A stretch of DNA of 63,393 nucleotides from Thermogemmatispora onikobensis (GCF_001748285.1 NZ_BDGT01000036.1:1-63393), one strand, 5' to 3'. Positions 37,054 through 46,535 are shown, counted from the first letter of the stretch. Numbers and translations: made by a program. The notes: a model not told the origin generated them from the letters alone.

Positions 37054-38085
37054 ATGCTGAAAGGTTCTCGGCTTCCCCGGCTTCGGCTCTTCGGGATACC
37101 TGTATTTCTCCTCCTCTTGCTTCTGCTCAGCGCCTGTGGCAACCAGGGATCTTCTTCATCGTCCTCGGGGACCTCTGGTAGCTCGCAGCCAATGCGAGTG
37201 GCGATGGTCACCAGCGGCCCGGTGAATGATCACAGCTGGAATGAGGACGCGCTCAAAGGGGTGCAGCTGATTAAGGAGCAGCTGGGCTGGTCGTTCGCCT
37301 ATTCGGAGAACGTCTCACAGGCAGAACAGGCGAACGTGCTGCGTCAGTACGCGCGTCAGGGCTATAATCTGATCTTCGCCCACGGCTTCGAGTACGCTGA
37401 CTCGGTGAAGGCCGTGGCTCCGGAGTTCCCCAATACGCACTTTGTGATCATCAACGGTAAAGGGTCGCTGGCTAATCTGAGTGGAACGGAGTTCCGCTAT
37501 GGCGAGCTGGGCTATTTTACTGGCATGGCCGCCGGTCTGGTGACAAAGAACAAGAAGATTGGGATTGTGGCCGCAGTCGACGCGCCCCAGGTGACTGCTG
37601 ATATTGACACTTTTAAGAAAGGCGTGGCAGCGGTCAACCCACAGGCCAGCGTCAGTGTGGCGTTTGTTGGCTCCTACGACGATGTGGTCAAGGGTCAGCA
37701 GGTGACGCAGGCTCAGCTTGATCGTGGCGTGGACGTCCTCACGATTATGGGCAATGCCTTTGATGGGCCGGCCATTAAGCTGGCTCAGCAAAAGGGCGTG
37801 AAGGTGATCGCGGGCTGGTCTACGGATGCCTATTCGCTGGCTCCCAATACGGTTGTGACGAGCGGGGTGCAGGAGGTGCCTGGCCTTTATCTGCAAATCG
37901 CCAAGCTCTTTAAGGAGGGCCAGCTGAAGGGCAATACAACCTATCAGTTCGGCTTCAAGGAGCAGGTACAGCACCTGGGACAGTGGGGCAACTGGGTGCC
38001 CCAGGATGTCCGTAGCCGCGTGGAGGCGGCAGTCCAGCAGTATCTGGGCGGCAAGCTGGATATTGGTTTGTCTGCCTCTGCCTAG
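37054..38085 (+). CDS. BMP-family (PnrA/TmpC) substrate-binding lipoprotein, nucleoside-type ABC importer
   Basis: 343 residues from the ATG at 37054 (GAAAGG about 10 bases upstream). An in-frame ATG at 36970 would add an unsupported N-terminus. The signal peptide ends in the lipobox LLSAC. A Ser/Gly linker follows, then the BMP signature VAMVTSGPVNDHSWNEDALKG and GFEYADSVKAVAPEFPNTHF. Characterised BMP proteins bind purine or pyrimidine nucleosides. The permeases and ATPase of the same importer follow. Confidence 0.9.
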   Translation: MLKGSRLPRLRLFGIPVFLLLLLLLSACGNQGSSSSSSGTSGSSQPMRVAMVTSGPVNDHSWNEDALKGVQLIKEQLGWSFAYSENVSQAEQANVLRQYARQGYNLIFAHGFEYADSVKAVAPEFPNTHFVIINGKGSLANLSGTEFRYGELGYFTGMAAGLVTKNKKIGIVAAVDAPQVTADIDTFKKGVAAVNPQASVSVAFVGSYDDVVKGQQVTQAQLDRGVDVLTIMGNAFDGPAIKLAQQKGVKVIAGWSTDAYSLAPNTVVTSGVQEVPGLYLQIAKLFKEGQLKGNTTYQFGFKEQVQHLGQWGNWVPQDVRSRVEAAVQQYLGGKLDIGLSASA

Positions 38086-38233
38086 ACCGGACTGTCTGAC
38101 GTGTCTTGTACTTTCGACGCTCCTCCAGTGTGAGCAGCGGAGCGAGAGAACGAGGAGGGGCCAGGGCCGCGGTTCTTATGAGCTCCAGCCTGTTCCCTTC
38201 CTCACCACTCTCGCTCTTCGGGGGCAATTGGCT

Positions 38234-39424
38234 ATGGCTATGATGCGTGTTGTGACAGGTGCTCGCTCCGGCTTCGGGCGCTTGAGGCGCTCGTGGCTCT
38301 CGCTCGTGCTACCGGTGGTGGCCATTGGGCTGGCGCTGCTGCTCGGGGCCGTGGTGATGCTCATCAGTGGCTTTAGTCCGCTCGATGCTTACTCTGGCCT
38401 CTTTCAAGGCGCCTTCGGGACGCTGCCCCAATTCGCTGAGACGCTCAATGAGGCGACGCCGCTGCTGTTGATTGGTTTGGGAATCACGGTCGCTTTCCGG
38501 GCCGGGGCCTTCAATATCGGCGGTGTCGGTCAGGAATATCTGGGCGCACTGGCGGCTGTGGTTGTCGGTGGCAAGTTCGCTGACCTTCCAGGTGGTCTGC
38601 ATCTGGCTCTGGCAACCGTGGCCGGGTTCGTGGCTGGGGGACTGTGGGCCGCACCCGCCGCCTTGCTGAAGGTCCGCTTCGGCATCAATGAGGTCATTAC
38701 GAGTATCTTGCTCAACTACATCGCGATCTATTTTATCGATTACATGATCTCGGGCCCGATCCATGCTCCGGGTTTTACGGCTGCTCCGACTTCGTTTCCG
38801 GTCGAGCAGAATGCCACCTTCCCTATTCTGGTGCGGGGCAGCGATTTGAACGCCGGTTTCTTCCTGGCGGTGCTGGCCCTGGTGGTGATTTTTGTGCTGC
38901 TGCGCTCCACAACCTGGGGCTATCGCATTCGCCTGGTGGGGCTGAACCGTGAGGCGGCCCGCCACGCTGGGGTGCATGTTGACCGCGTCTACCTGCTCTC
39001 CTTCTTCATCAGCGGGGCGCTGGCCGGCCTGGCCGGGGCAATCGAGATCCTGGGCTATCGCTACCAGCTGATCACAGGCTTTGCTCCCAATACGGGCTAC
39101 GATGCCATCGCTGTCGCGCTGCTTGGTGGCTTGAACCCCGGTGGCGTGGGGCTGGCAGCCCTCTTCTTCGGAGCTTTAGCCAACGGTGCTTCGGCTATGG
39201 AGGCCATCGCCCAGCTGCCATCACAGCTGGCGGACATTGTGCGGACCCTGGCGATATTGGCGGTGCTGGCCGTTTCGTCGCCGGTGATTCTCGACCTGGT
39301 GCGCCGGCGCCAGGTCGGTGGAGAGGAGACGGGGGGGAGCGACCCATCATCTGTCAGGGCTGCCGGCACGGATGGGCAGCCGCCAACGAGTCGTCTTGAG
39401 CCTGAGACCTTTGTTGCAGAGTGA
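38234..39424 (+). CDS. Nucleoside-type ABC transporter permease (YufP/NupP-like)
   Basis: 396 residues from the ATG at 38234, with GGGGGC upstream. ATGs two and three codons later are also possible. About eight to ten membrane helices are predicted. Family stretches: FNIGGVGQEYLGAL, FGINEVITSILLNYIAIYF and LVGLNREAARHAGVHVDRVYLLSFFISGALAGLAGA. This BPD_transp_2 permease normally pairs with a second, shorter permease. Here that partner is fused to the ATPase encoded 10 bases downstream. Confidence 0.9.
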   Translation: MAMMRVVTGARSGFGRLRRSWLSLVLPVVAIGLALLLGAVVMLISGFSPLDAYSGLFQGAFGTLPQFAETLNEATPLLLIGLGITVAFRAGAFNIGGVGQEYLGALAAVVVGGKFADLPGGLHLALATVAGFVAGGLWAAPAALLKVRFGINEVITSILLNYIAIYFIDYMISGPIHAPGFTAAPTSFPVEQNATFPILVRGSDLNAGFFLAVLALVVIFVLLRSTTWGYRIRLVGLNREAARHAGVHVDRVYLLSFFISGALAGLAGAIEILGYRYQLITGFAPNTGYDAIAVALLGGLNPGGVGLAALFFGALANGASAMEAIAQLPSQLADIVRTLAILAVLAVSSPVILDLVRRRQVGGEETGGSDPSSVRAAGTDGQPPTSRLEPETFVAE

Positions 39425-39434
39425 GGGAGTGCCT

Positions 39435-42131
39435 ATGCGCAAGCAACAGTCCCGACGGTGGCTCTGGATCAGCCTGGCCATCGTGCTGCTGCTGGCCTGT
39501 CTGATGATTCTCAATGTGGTGACGGGCCGCCGATCCGCTGCTGGTCAGGGAGTCGGTGGTCTGATTGCGCTCCTCACTTCGCCCGATTTTGTGGTGGCTT
39601 CGCTGGTGGCCATGACGCCGCTGTTGTTGGCTGCACTGGGCGGGCTGTTCAACGAGCTGGCGGGTGTGCTGAATCTGGCCCTGGAGGCCATCATGCTCTG
39701 TGGGGCCTTGGCGGCTTATATGGGCGCGCTGGCCGGTCATAGTCCCTGGGTCGGTCTGCTGCTGGCGATTGTGGTCGGCATGCTCGTCGCCCTGGTGCAT
39801 GCCTGGTTCTCGGTGACGCTCCGCGTCGATCAGATCGTGAGCGCGGTCGGCCTCAATCTCTTCGCACTGGCGGCTACGGCCTATGTGTTTCGCCTGCGCT
39901 TCGGCAACATGTCGCAGTTTCCTTCGGCCCCCGGGTTCGGGACGCTTTCATTTCCGCTCCTCAGCTCGCTTCCCTACATCGGACCGGCCTTCTTTCAGTT
40001 GAATGCCCTGGTCTACATCGCCCTGGCCTTGGTCCCGGTGACCTGGTTTGTTCTTTATCGCACCACCTGGGGCCTGGCCCTGCGCGCGGTTGGCGAGAAG
40101 CCGCTGGCGGCGACCACGGTCGGCATCGAGGTACAGCGCGTCCGCTATCTGGCCTTGCTGGTCTGCGGGGCTTTGGCTGGCGCTGGCGGCGCGGCCCTGG
40201 TGAGCGCCAGTGGTGTGAATGCTTTTCAGGAGAATATGACTGCCGGGCGCGGCTATGTGGCCTTTGCGGCGATCGTCTTCGGGCGCTGGCATCCTCTGGG
40301 CATTCTGTTGGGGGTGCTGCTCTTCGGCTTTGGCGATGCCTTGCAGATTCGCCTGCAAGCCTACGGTGTCAATGTGCCTTATCAACTGCTGGAGACGCTT
40401 CCTTATGTGATCACGCTGCTGGCGCTGATGTTGCTGATGCGCAATGCCCGCGGCCCGGCGGCCAGTGGCCAGCCTTATAGCACCGAAGGAGCGCGCGCTT
40501 TGCTCAAGGGTGCCACTGCTCGCGAAGAGCAGGCGACAGAGGAGACGGCGCCAGCAACAGCGGGGACTGTGCTGGAGCTGCGTCAGATCGTGAAGCGCTT
40601 TCCGGGAGTAGTGGCCAACGACCATGTGACGCTGGCCATTCGCAGGGGAGAGATCCATGCCTTGCTTGGTGAGAACGGTGCTGGTAAGACGACGCTGATG
40701 AATATTGTCTACGGCCTCTATCGCCCTGATGAGGGCCAGATCCTGGTTGAGGGGAGGCGCGTGCAGATCAGGACACCGCGTGAGGCCATGCAGCTAGGTA
40801 TTGGCATGGTGCATCAGCATTTCATGCTGATTCCCGCCCTTTCGATCCTGGAAAACATTGTGCTGGGAACGAGGCCGGAGCGGGCGCCCTTGCTTGACTT
40901 GCGCCAGGCCGAGCAGCGTATTGCTCAGCTCGCTCAGAGTCTCGGGCTGGAAGCCTCACCCTATGAGCGCGTGCAGAATCTGACGCTCGGGCAGCAGCAG
41001 AAGGTCGAGATCATGAAGGCGCTCTATCGCGGGGCCCGCTTGCTGATCCTCGATGAGCCAACGGCAGTGTTGACGCCCCAGGAGAGCGAGGAGCTGTTTG
41101 CTCTCTTGCGCCGCCTGCGCGCCGAGGGTGTGACCATTATCTTCATCAGCCACAAGTTGAAAGAGGTGATGGCCATCAGCGATCGCGTGACGGTGATGCG
41201 CCTGGGGCGAGTGGTGCGCACGCTGGAGACGCAACAGGCGACGCCATCCGAGCTGGCGCGGCTGATGGTGGGACGGGCGGTCGCGCTGACGGTGGCCAAG
41301 GAGGAGGCGGTAGCCGGTGAGGTCCGCTTGCGGCTGGAAGAGGTGCAGGCACGTGGGGGCAATGGCCAGGCTGCCTTGCGCGGCATTTCGCTGGAGCTGC
41401 GCGCCGGGGAGATCCACGGTCTGGCGGGCGTTGATGGCAATGGTCAGAGTGAGCTGTTGGAGGTTTTGATGGGTTTGCGCCGCGTCGAGACGGGCCGCAT
41501 TCTTTTCGAGGGGCGCGATATTACGCTGCTCGATACGGCGGCGCGTCTGGATCTGGCCCTGGCCCATATTCCGGAGGATCGCCATCGGCAGGGCCTGATT
41601 CTCGATTTGACGGTGGCTGAGAATATGGTGCTGGATGTCTTTGACCACCCGCCCTATGCGCGCTATGGCTGGCGTCGTTTCAGGGCAGTGGTGGCCCGGG
41701 CGCGGCAGCTGATGGTGGCTTTCGATGTGCGGGCTCCGGGTCCGCTGACTCCCATGCGGCATCTGTCGGGTGGCAACCAGCAGAAGGCCGTGCTGGCCCG
41801 CGCTTTGGGCCGCGAGCCACGCTTACTGATCGCCATGCAGCCAACGCGCGGCCTGGACGTCGGGGCCATCGCCTATGTCCATCGGCGCATTGTCGAGGCT
41901 CGTGATCGTGGCTGCGCGGTGCTGCTGATCTCCTCTGATCTCGACGAGATTCTGGCTCTGAGTGACCGCATTAGTGTGATCTATGAGGGGCGTATTCTGG
42001 AAACGCTGCCAGCAGCAGCGGTCGATTTGACGCATCTGGGTTTGCTGATGGCGGGCACGCGCCCGGAGCAGGTGCCGCAGCTACAGCCACAATCGCAGCG
42101 GCTGGCCAGCGGCGACTGGCCGGTGACTTAG
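39435..42131 (+). CDS. Fusion of nucleoside-type ABC permease (YufQ-like) with tandem ATPase (YufO-like)
   Basis: 898 residues in one frame from the ATG at 39435 (GAGGGAG upstream). Residues 1-336 are a permease (FNELAGVLNLALEAIMLCGA, VDQIVSAVGLNLFA). Residues 337-378 are a Gly/Ala/Glu-rich linker. NBD1 is 379 to about 600 (Walker A GENGAGKT at 412-419, signature LTLGQQQK, Walker B LLILDEPTAVL). NBD2 is about 625-865 (GVDGNGQS, LSGGNQQK, LLIAMQPTRGLD, so its catalytic Glu is replaced as usual in this family). Relatives are separate proteins, so the fusion is unusual. The frame is continuous with no stop or ribosome site at the junction. Confidence 0.88.
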   Translation: MRKQQSRRWLWISLAIVLLLACLMILNVVTGRRSAAGQGVGGLIALLTSPDFVVASLVAMTPLLLAALGGLFNELAGVLNLALEAIMLCGALAAYMGALAGHSPWVGLLLAIVVGMLVALVHAWFSVTLRVDQIVSAVGLNLFALAATAYVFRLRFGNMSQFPSAPGFGTLSFPLLSSLPYIGPAFFQLNALVYIALALVPVTWFVLYRTTWGLALRAVGEKPLAATTVGIEVQRVRYLALLVCGALAGAGGAALVSASGVNAFQENMTAGRGYVAFAAIVFGRWHPLGILLGVLLFGFGDALQIRLQAYGVNVPYQLLETLPYVITLLALMLLMRNARGPAASGQPYSTEGARALLKGATAREEQATEETAPATAGTVLELRQIVKRFPGVVANDHVTLAIRRGEIHALLGENGAGKTTLMNIVYGLYRPDEGQILVEGRRVQIRTPREAMQLGIGMVHQHFMLIPALSILENIVLGTRPERAPLLDLRQAEQRIAQLAQSLGLEASPYERVQNLTLGQQQKVEIMKALYRGARLLILDEPTAVLTPQESEELFALLRRLRAEGVTIIFISHKLKEVMAISDRVTVMRLGRVVRTLETQQATPSELARLMVGRAVALTVAKEEAVAGEVRLRLEEVQARGGNGQAALRGISLELRAGEIHGLAGVDGNGQSELLEVLMGLRRVETGRILFEGRDITLLDTAARLDLALAHIPEDRHRQGLILDLTVAENMVLDVFDHPPYARYGWRRFRAVVARARQLMVAFDVRAPGPLTPMRHLSGGNQQKAVLARALGREPRLLIAMQPTRGLDVGAIAYVHRRIVEARDRGCAVLLISSDLDEILALSDRISVIYEGRILETLPAAAVDLTHLGLLMAGTRPEQVPQLQPQSQRLASGDWPVT

Positions 42132-42259
42132 CCGGCATTGGAGACCGGGGCCAGGCTTCCGGTCCGACCCCGGCCCACTGGCCTGGACCAGTGAACTCTC
42201 TGGCTGAGTAGACTGTGTGTAGCGCTGCGGGATGCATTCGCACGCAAAGGGGGAAAACA

Positions 42260-43042
42260 ATGACGTTGACGTTGGAAGGACACACCGCTTTGGTAACTGG
42301 CGCCGGGCGCGGGATGGGACGCGCGATCGCGCTGCGCCTGGCCCGCGAGGGAGCGCGGATAGCAGTGGCTGATATCGATGAGCAGGGTACCGCCGCTGTG
42401 GCTGAGGAGATTCGGGCCGCAGGTGGTGAGGCGCTGCCGATACGACTGGATGTTAGTCGGGAGGAGAGTGTGAATGAGGGAGTACAGCAGGCCCGCACGC
42501 GGCTGGGTCCGATCACGATCCTCATCAATAACGCCGGGATTTTCCGTGATACTCCTCTTCTGGAGTCTTCCTTGCAGGATTGGTATTTGAGCCTGGCTGT
42601 CAATCTGACCGGTCAGTTGCTCTGCGCTCGGGCAGTGGTACCCGATATGATTGCTCAGCGCTGGGGGCGTATTGTGAACCAGGCTTCGATGATGAGCAAA
42701 GTGGCGTTTGGACGCGACTATGCCTACTGTGCCTCTAAGACGGGGGTGCTGGGCCTGACGCGCTCATTGGCGGTAGAGCTGGCCGGCTACAACATCTGTG
42801 TTAATGCCCTCTGCCCGGGCAATATTATGACCGCCATGCTGGAGGAGGTCGACCGCGCGGTGGCAGTGCGCGAAGGGAAGCAGCCAGGCCAGTTTCTGAG
42901 CGAGCGCCCGCGGGACATTCCTTTGGGACGGCTGGGCAAACCGGAGGATATTGCCGGCGTGGTGGCCTTTCTGTGTGGGCCTGACGGGAGCTATATCACC
43001 GGGCAGGCGATCCATGTCGACGGTGGCCTCTATATGGCCTGA
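42260..43042 (+). CDS. Short-chain dehydrogenase/reductase (3-oxoacyl-ACP reductase/butanediol dehydrogenase-like)
   Basis: 260 residues from the ATG at 42260 (AAGGGGGA upstream). The cofactor motif is TGAGRGMG, then INNAG, the catalytic Ser in NQASMMSK, the YxxxK in YAYCASK, and the C-terminal [13 protein letters not shown]. An Asp after strand 2 (VADID) favours NAD(H). The next genes encode a 2-oxoacid dehydrogenase E1, so it may act on an alcohol, ketone or acetoin-type substrate. The product name beyond SDR is not supported. Confidence 0.88.
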   Translation: MTLTLEGHTALVTGAGRGMGRAIALRLAREGARIAVADIDEQGTAAVAEEIRAAGGEALPIRLDVSREESVNEGVQQARTRLGPITILINNAGIFRDTPLLESSLQDWYLSLAVNLTGQLLCARAVVPDMIAQRWGRIVNQASMMSKVAFGRDYAYCASKTGVLGLTRSLAVELAGYNICVNALCPGNIMTAMLEEVDRAVAVREGKQPGQFLSERPRDIPLGRLGKPEDIAGVVAFLCGPDGSYITGQAIHVDGGLYMA

Positions 43043-43095
43043 CCCCATCTGGCTCGGGCAGGTCTGGCAGGTCAGTCCAGGAAGGAGCAGAGAGC

Positions 43096-44136
43096 GTGCA
43101 ATCGTTGGCCAGCTATACGCCAGCTTTTCTCAAGGAACTGTATCGCAAGATGGTGCTGATCCGCCGTTTCGAGGAGCGGGCGGCGGAGCTGCGCAGCCTG
43201 GGTTACATTCCGGGCTTCTTGCATCCCTATATCGGCCAGGAGGCGGTGGCCGTGGGAGCCTGCGCGGCGCTTGGTCCTCACGACTATATTACCAGCACTC
43301 ACCGCGGACATGGTCACATTTTAGCGCGCGGAGGCGACCCACGCTACATGTACGCCGAGCTGTTCGCCCGTCGCGATGGCTACAACCGCGCGAAAGGCGG
43401 CTCGCTGCATATCGCTAATATCGAGCTGGGGATCATCGGCGCTAACGGCATCGTCGGGGGCGGCATCCCGATCGCTGTGGGGGCCGGTCTGGCCCTCAAG
43501 CAGGCGCGCCAGATCGCCGTTCACCATCCCGACGATCCGCGGGCGCGGCGCGCCGATGGAGTGGCGGTGACCTTCTTTGGCGACGGCGCCTCTAATCAAG
43601 GAGCCTTCCATGAGTCGCTCAACCTGGCCGCTCTCTGGCGCCTGCCGGTGATCTTCATCTGCGAGAATAACCTCTATGGCGAGTTCACGCCGCAGCATAA
43701 GCACCAGACGATCCGTGATATTGCTACGCGCGCCAGCTCCTATGCCATTCCCGGCCTGATCGCCGATGGCAACGATGTGCTGGACGTCTATCGCGTGGTC
43801 AGCAAGGCAGCTGAGGATGCGCGCAAGGGGCGTGGGCCAACCCTGGTCGAGTGCAAGACCTATCGCCATCGTGGTCACTACGAAGGGGATATGGGCCAGT
43901 ACCGCCCTGCTGAGGAGGTGGCTTTCTGGCTGGAGGCCGATCCCATCAAGAACTATCGCCGCCTGCTGCTGGCCGGGGCAATCTGCACCGAGGACGAGCT
44001 GCGGGCGCTTGATCAAGCGGTTGAGCAGGAGTTAGAGGAGGCCGTGGCGTTTGCCAAGGCCTCGCCGCCTCCAGCGCCCGAGGAGGCACTGGAGGATGTC
44101 TTTGTTGAAAGCTATGGGGGGAGGGCCTTACTATGA
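43096..44136 (+). CDS. Thiamine-diphosphate 2-oxoacid/acetoin dehydrogenase E1 component, alpha subunit
   Basis: 346 residues from a GTG start with GAAGGAG upstream. The TPP motif runs from GDGASNQGAFHESLN to CENNLYG, HRGHGH is the E1-alpha phosphorylation-loop region, and CKTYRHRGHYEGD is conserved at the C-terminus. The length fits PdhA, BkdA1 and AcoA alike. It overlaps the beta-subunit gene by four bases. The enzyme decarboxylates a 2-oxoacid (or cleaves acetoin) and passes the acyl group to a lipoyl domain, which is encoded two genes on. Confidence 0.9.
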   Translation: MQSLASYTPAFLKELYRKMVLIRRFEERAAELRSLGYIPGFLHPYIGQEAVAVGACAALGPHDYITSTHRGHGHILARGGDPRYMYAELFARRDGYNRAKGGSLHIANIELGIIGANGIVGGGIPIAVGAGLALKQARQIAVHHPDDPRARRADGVAVTFFGDGASNQGAFHESLNLAALWRLPVIFICENNLYGEFTPQHKHQTIRDIATRASSYAIPGLIADGNDVLDVYRVVSKAAEDARKGRGPTLVECKTYRHRGHYEGDMGQYRPAEEVAFWLEADPIKNYRRLLLAGAICTEDELRALDQAVEQELEEAVAFAKASPPPAPEEALEDVFVESYGGRALL

Positions 44137-45164
44137 CTGCTACGCCCAAGGCGGAGAAGGAGCGCCGCTTGACCTATGCGCAGGCCATCCGTGAGGCGCT
44201 GGTCGAGGAGATGGAGCGCGATCCCTCGCTGCTGCTGCTCGGCGAGGATATCGGCGAGCCAGGGGGAGTCTTCGGAGTGACCCAGGGCCTGCTCCAGCGC
44301 TTTGGGGCCGAGCGCGTGCTCGATACGCCGATCTCCGAAGAGGCCGTCATCGGGACAGCGCTCGGCGCAGCGCTGCTCGGTGTGCCGACGGTGGCGGAAA
44401 TTATGTTTAGCGATTTTGCTACGCTGGCTATGGATCAGATTGTCAACCAGGCTGCGAAGTTTCGCTACATGACCGGAGGGCGGACGAGCGCGCCCTTTGT
44501 GATCCGCATGGTGACGGGCACGGCAGGCGCGACGGCGGCCCAGCATTCGCAGAGCCTGGAAGCCTGGTTCACGGCCACACCGGGGCTGAAGGTCGTGACT
44601 GCCTCGACGCCCGCCGACGCCAAGGGCCTGCTCAAGAGCGCTATTCGCGATCCCGATCCGGTGCTCTTTTTCGAGCATAAGCTGCTCTACAATAGTCGCG
44701 GCGCGGTACCGGCAGGGGTGGACTCCCTCATTCCGTTGGGTGAGGGTCGCGTGGCCCGCGAGGGCAGCGATGTGACGCTGGTGGCCTATCTGTATATGCT
44801 GCCGCGCGCGCTGAAGGCAGCGGAGGCGCTGGCCGGCGAGGGGATCTCTGTCGAGGTGTGGGACCCGTGTACACTGGTGCCTTTCGACCGCGCTGGTCTG
44901 CGTCGCTCGCTGGAGAAGACTGGCCGCCTGGTGATTGTTCAGGAGGCCCCGCGCCGCAATGGTTTTTGTGCGGAGATCGCCGCCATTGCTGCTGAGGAGT
45001 TTTTCCCGCTGTTAAAGGCGCCGATCAAGCGCGTCTGTGGCACGAATACGCCTATGCCCTATGCCCCTGAGCTGGAGCAGTTTGTCATTCCCGATGAGGA
45101 GCGCATCGCCGCCGGGGTGCGCGAGGTGATGCGCAACGCGGTACGCAGCGCATCGGGTAGCTGA
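44133..45164 (+). CDS. Thiamine-diphosphate 2-oxoacid/acetoin dehydrogenase E1 component, beta subunit
   Basis: 343 residues, start coupled to the alpha gene by ATGA. Key stretches: LLGEDIGEPGGVFGVTQGL, DTPISEEAVIGTALGAALLG, RMVTGTAGATAAQHSQSLEAW and GTNTPMPYAPELEQ. It forms the alpha2beta2 E1 with the preceding gene. The substrate class (pyruvate, branched-chain or acetoin) cannot be settled by eye. Confidence 0.9.
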   Translation: MTATPKAEKERRLTYAQAIREALVEEMERDPSLLLLGEDIGEPGGVFGVTQGLLQRFGAERVLDTPISEEAVIGTALGAALLGVPTVAEIMFSDFATLAMDQIVNQAAKFRYMTGGRTSAPFVIRMVTGTAGATAAQHSQSLEAWFTATPGLKVVTASTPADAKGLLKSAIRDPDPVLFFEHKLLYNSRGAVPAGVDSLIPLGEGRVAREGSDVTLVAYLYMLPRALKAAEALAGEGISVEVWDPCTLVPFDRAGLRRSLEKTGRLVIVQEAPRRNGFCAEIAAIAAEEFFPLLKAPIKRVCGTNTPMPYAPELEQFVIPDEERIAAGVREVMRNAVRSASGS

Positions 45165-45254
45165 TGTCAGGGCAGCCGCGGCGCCTGACTAGCCAGGCCA
45201 TGATGGGCGCGAGGCGCCGCAATGGATGGGCGAGGAAGAAAGGAGTCAGCCGCT

Positions 45255-45518
45255 ATGGCAGAAACCATTGCCATGCCGAAGTGGGGCCTGACGATGGAAG
45301 AGGGGACCATCGTCGAGTGGATGGTCGGCGAGGGCGATACGGTCCAGAAAGGGGATGTGCTGGCAGTCGTGGAGACCGAGAAGACCTCTGTCGAGCTGAC
45401 ATCGCCTTTTAGCGGCGTGGTGGCCCGCGTCCTGGTGGCCGATGGGGAGACGGTCCCGGTGGGCACGCCGCTGCTGATCCTGGCCAGCAGCCAGGAGGAG
45501 GCCGCTCAGCTCCGCTGA
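45255..45518 (+). CDS. Stand-alone lipoyl/biotinyl carrier domain protein
   Basis: 87 residues from the ATG at 45255 (AAAGGAG upstream). An upstream in-frame start at 45222 is less likely. The whole protein is one lipoyl domain: MPKWGLTMEEGTIVEWMVGEGD, then the lipoylation site ETEKTSVEL with the lysine in the hairpin turn, and the closing half SGVVARVLV. It lacks the subunit-binding and acyltransferase domains of a normal E2. Coming right after E1 alpha and beta, it probably shuttles the acyl group to an acyltransferase encoded elsewhere. Confidence 0.88.
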   Translation: MAETIAMPKWGLTMEEGTIVEWMVGEGDTVQKGDVLAVVETEKTSVELTSPFSGVVARVLVADGETVPVGTPLLILASSQEEAAQLR

Positions 45519-45533
45519 CGGCGCGCGAGTCTT

Positions 45534-45562
45534 CCTCTCCTGGCCCGCTCTCTGGGGAGAGG
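45534..45562 (+). terminator. Possible hairpin after the lipoyl gene
   Basis: CCTCTCC at 45534-45540 pairs with GGAGAGG at 45556-45562 with a 15-base loop, 16 bases after the stop. Weak, with no T-tract. Further on, AGATATATCT (45641-45650) is a perfect 10-bp palindrome before the GntR gene and may be its own operator. Confidence 0.35.
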
Positions 45563-45701
45563 CCACTGCCGGCGAGCGCTTCGACGTGGGGAGCAAGGAG
45601 CGCCCGCCAGAGTCTGTACGTCTTGCGGGGAGTCATATTAAGATATATCTGCTAAGGAGTATAACCGCATATGAGACTACACAGATAGAGGAATCTCAGA
45701 G

Positions 45702-46535
45702 ATGAGTAAAACTGAAGCGGAAGCGGCTATCAGGCCACTTCATTTGTCCACCGCGCGCAGCAGCGCAGCCGAGCAGTTACGGCAACTGATCGAGGGCGGC
45801 CATTTTGCCCCTGGCGATCGCTTGCCCAGTGAGCGCAAGCTGGCGGAGTTGCTGGGTGTCAGCCGCACAATGGTGCGCGAGGCTATCAGTACTCTGGAGG
45901 CCATCGGCCTCATCGAGGTGCGCCACGGCAGTGGCAGCTATGTGACCGCGGAAGTGCCTCAACACAGCGTCTCTGCCATGTGGAGTGCCTGGTACATCGC
46001 CCATCGTCAGGACTTGATTCACCTGCTCCAGGTACGGGAGGCCCTGGAGAGCAAGGCCGCCGCGTTGGCCGCGCAGCGGGCGCGTCCGGCACTGGTCATG
46101 CGGCTGCGCAAAATTCTGGAAAGGATGCGCAGCGCCGGAGAGCAAGGCCAGATCGATGAGGTCTCCGCTCTCGATAGCGAGTTTCACAGCGCTATTGTCA
46201 AGGCAAGCGAAAATCCGATCCTCATTCAACTGCTACTGTCGCTCAACGCTGTACTCGATAACGATCGGCTGGTCGTTTTCAGTCTGCCCGACCGTCTCCA
46301 GCGCTCGCTGCACGACCACGAGTGCATCATTCGGGCAATCGAGGAGCGTGATCCTCTGGCGGCTCAGGCCGCGCTCCACGAGCACTTTGAGAGTGTCTTG
46401 AAGGATGTTGAGTCGCCACGACGGCAGGCTCAGGCTGGTAGCGCGCATAGCCAGGACCAGGAAGGGTCTCAGTCGAAGTCGACGGTCCCTGAGCCTGTTC
46501 CGGTCACAGGAGGGCGAGAGCCATGCCAGTCGTGA
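45702..46535 (+). CDS. GntR-family transcriptional regulator, FadR/FCD subfamily
   Basis: 277 residues, AGAGGAA upstream. The N-terminal winged helix (about 15-80) contains LPSERKLAELLGVSRTMVREAISTL then RHGSGSYV. The all-helical FCD ligand domain (about 100-235) has the metal-binding residues in LDSEFHSAIV and the His residues near HDHECIIRAI and LHEHFESVL. The last 40 residues are a polar tail. FadR-type proteins bind TGGT...ACCA palindromes such as those at 35913 and 36004, so it is the best candidate in the window for controlling the divergent catabolic operons. The direct link is inferred. Confidence 0.9.
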   Translation: MSKTEAEAAIRPLHLSTARSSAAEQLRQLIEGGHFAPGDRLPSERKLAELLGVSRTMVREAISTLEAIGLIEVRHGSGSYVTAEVPQHSVSAMWSAWYIAHRQDLIHLLQVREALESKAAALAAQRARPALVMRLRKILERMRSAGEQGQIDEVSALDSEFHSAIVKASENPILIQLLLSLNAVLDNDRLVVFSLPDRLQRSLHDHECIIRAIEERDPLAAQAALHEHFESVLKDVESPRRQAQAGSAHSQDQEGSQSKSTVPEPVPVTGGREPCQS

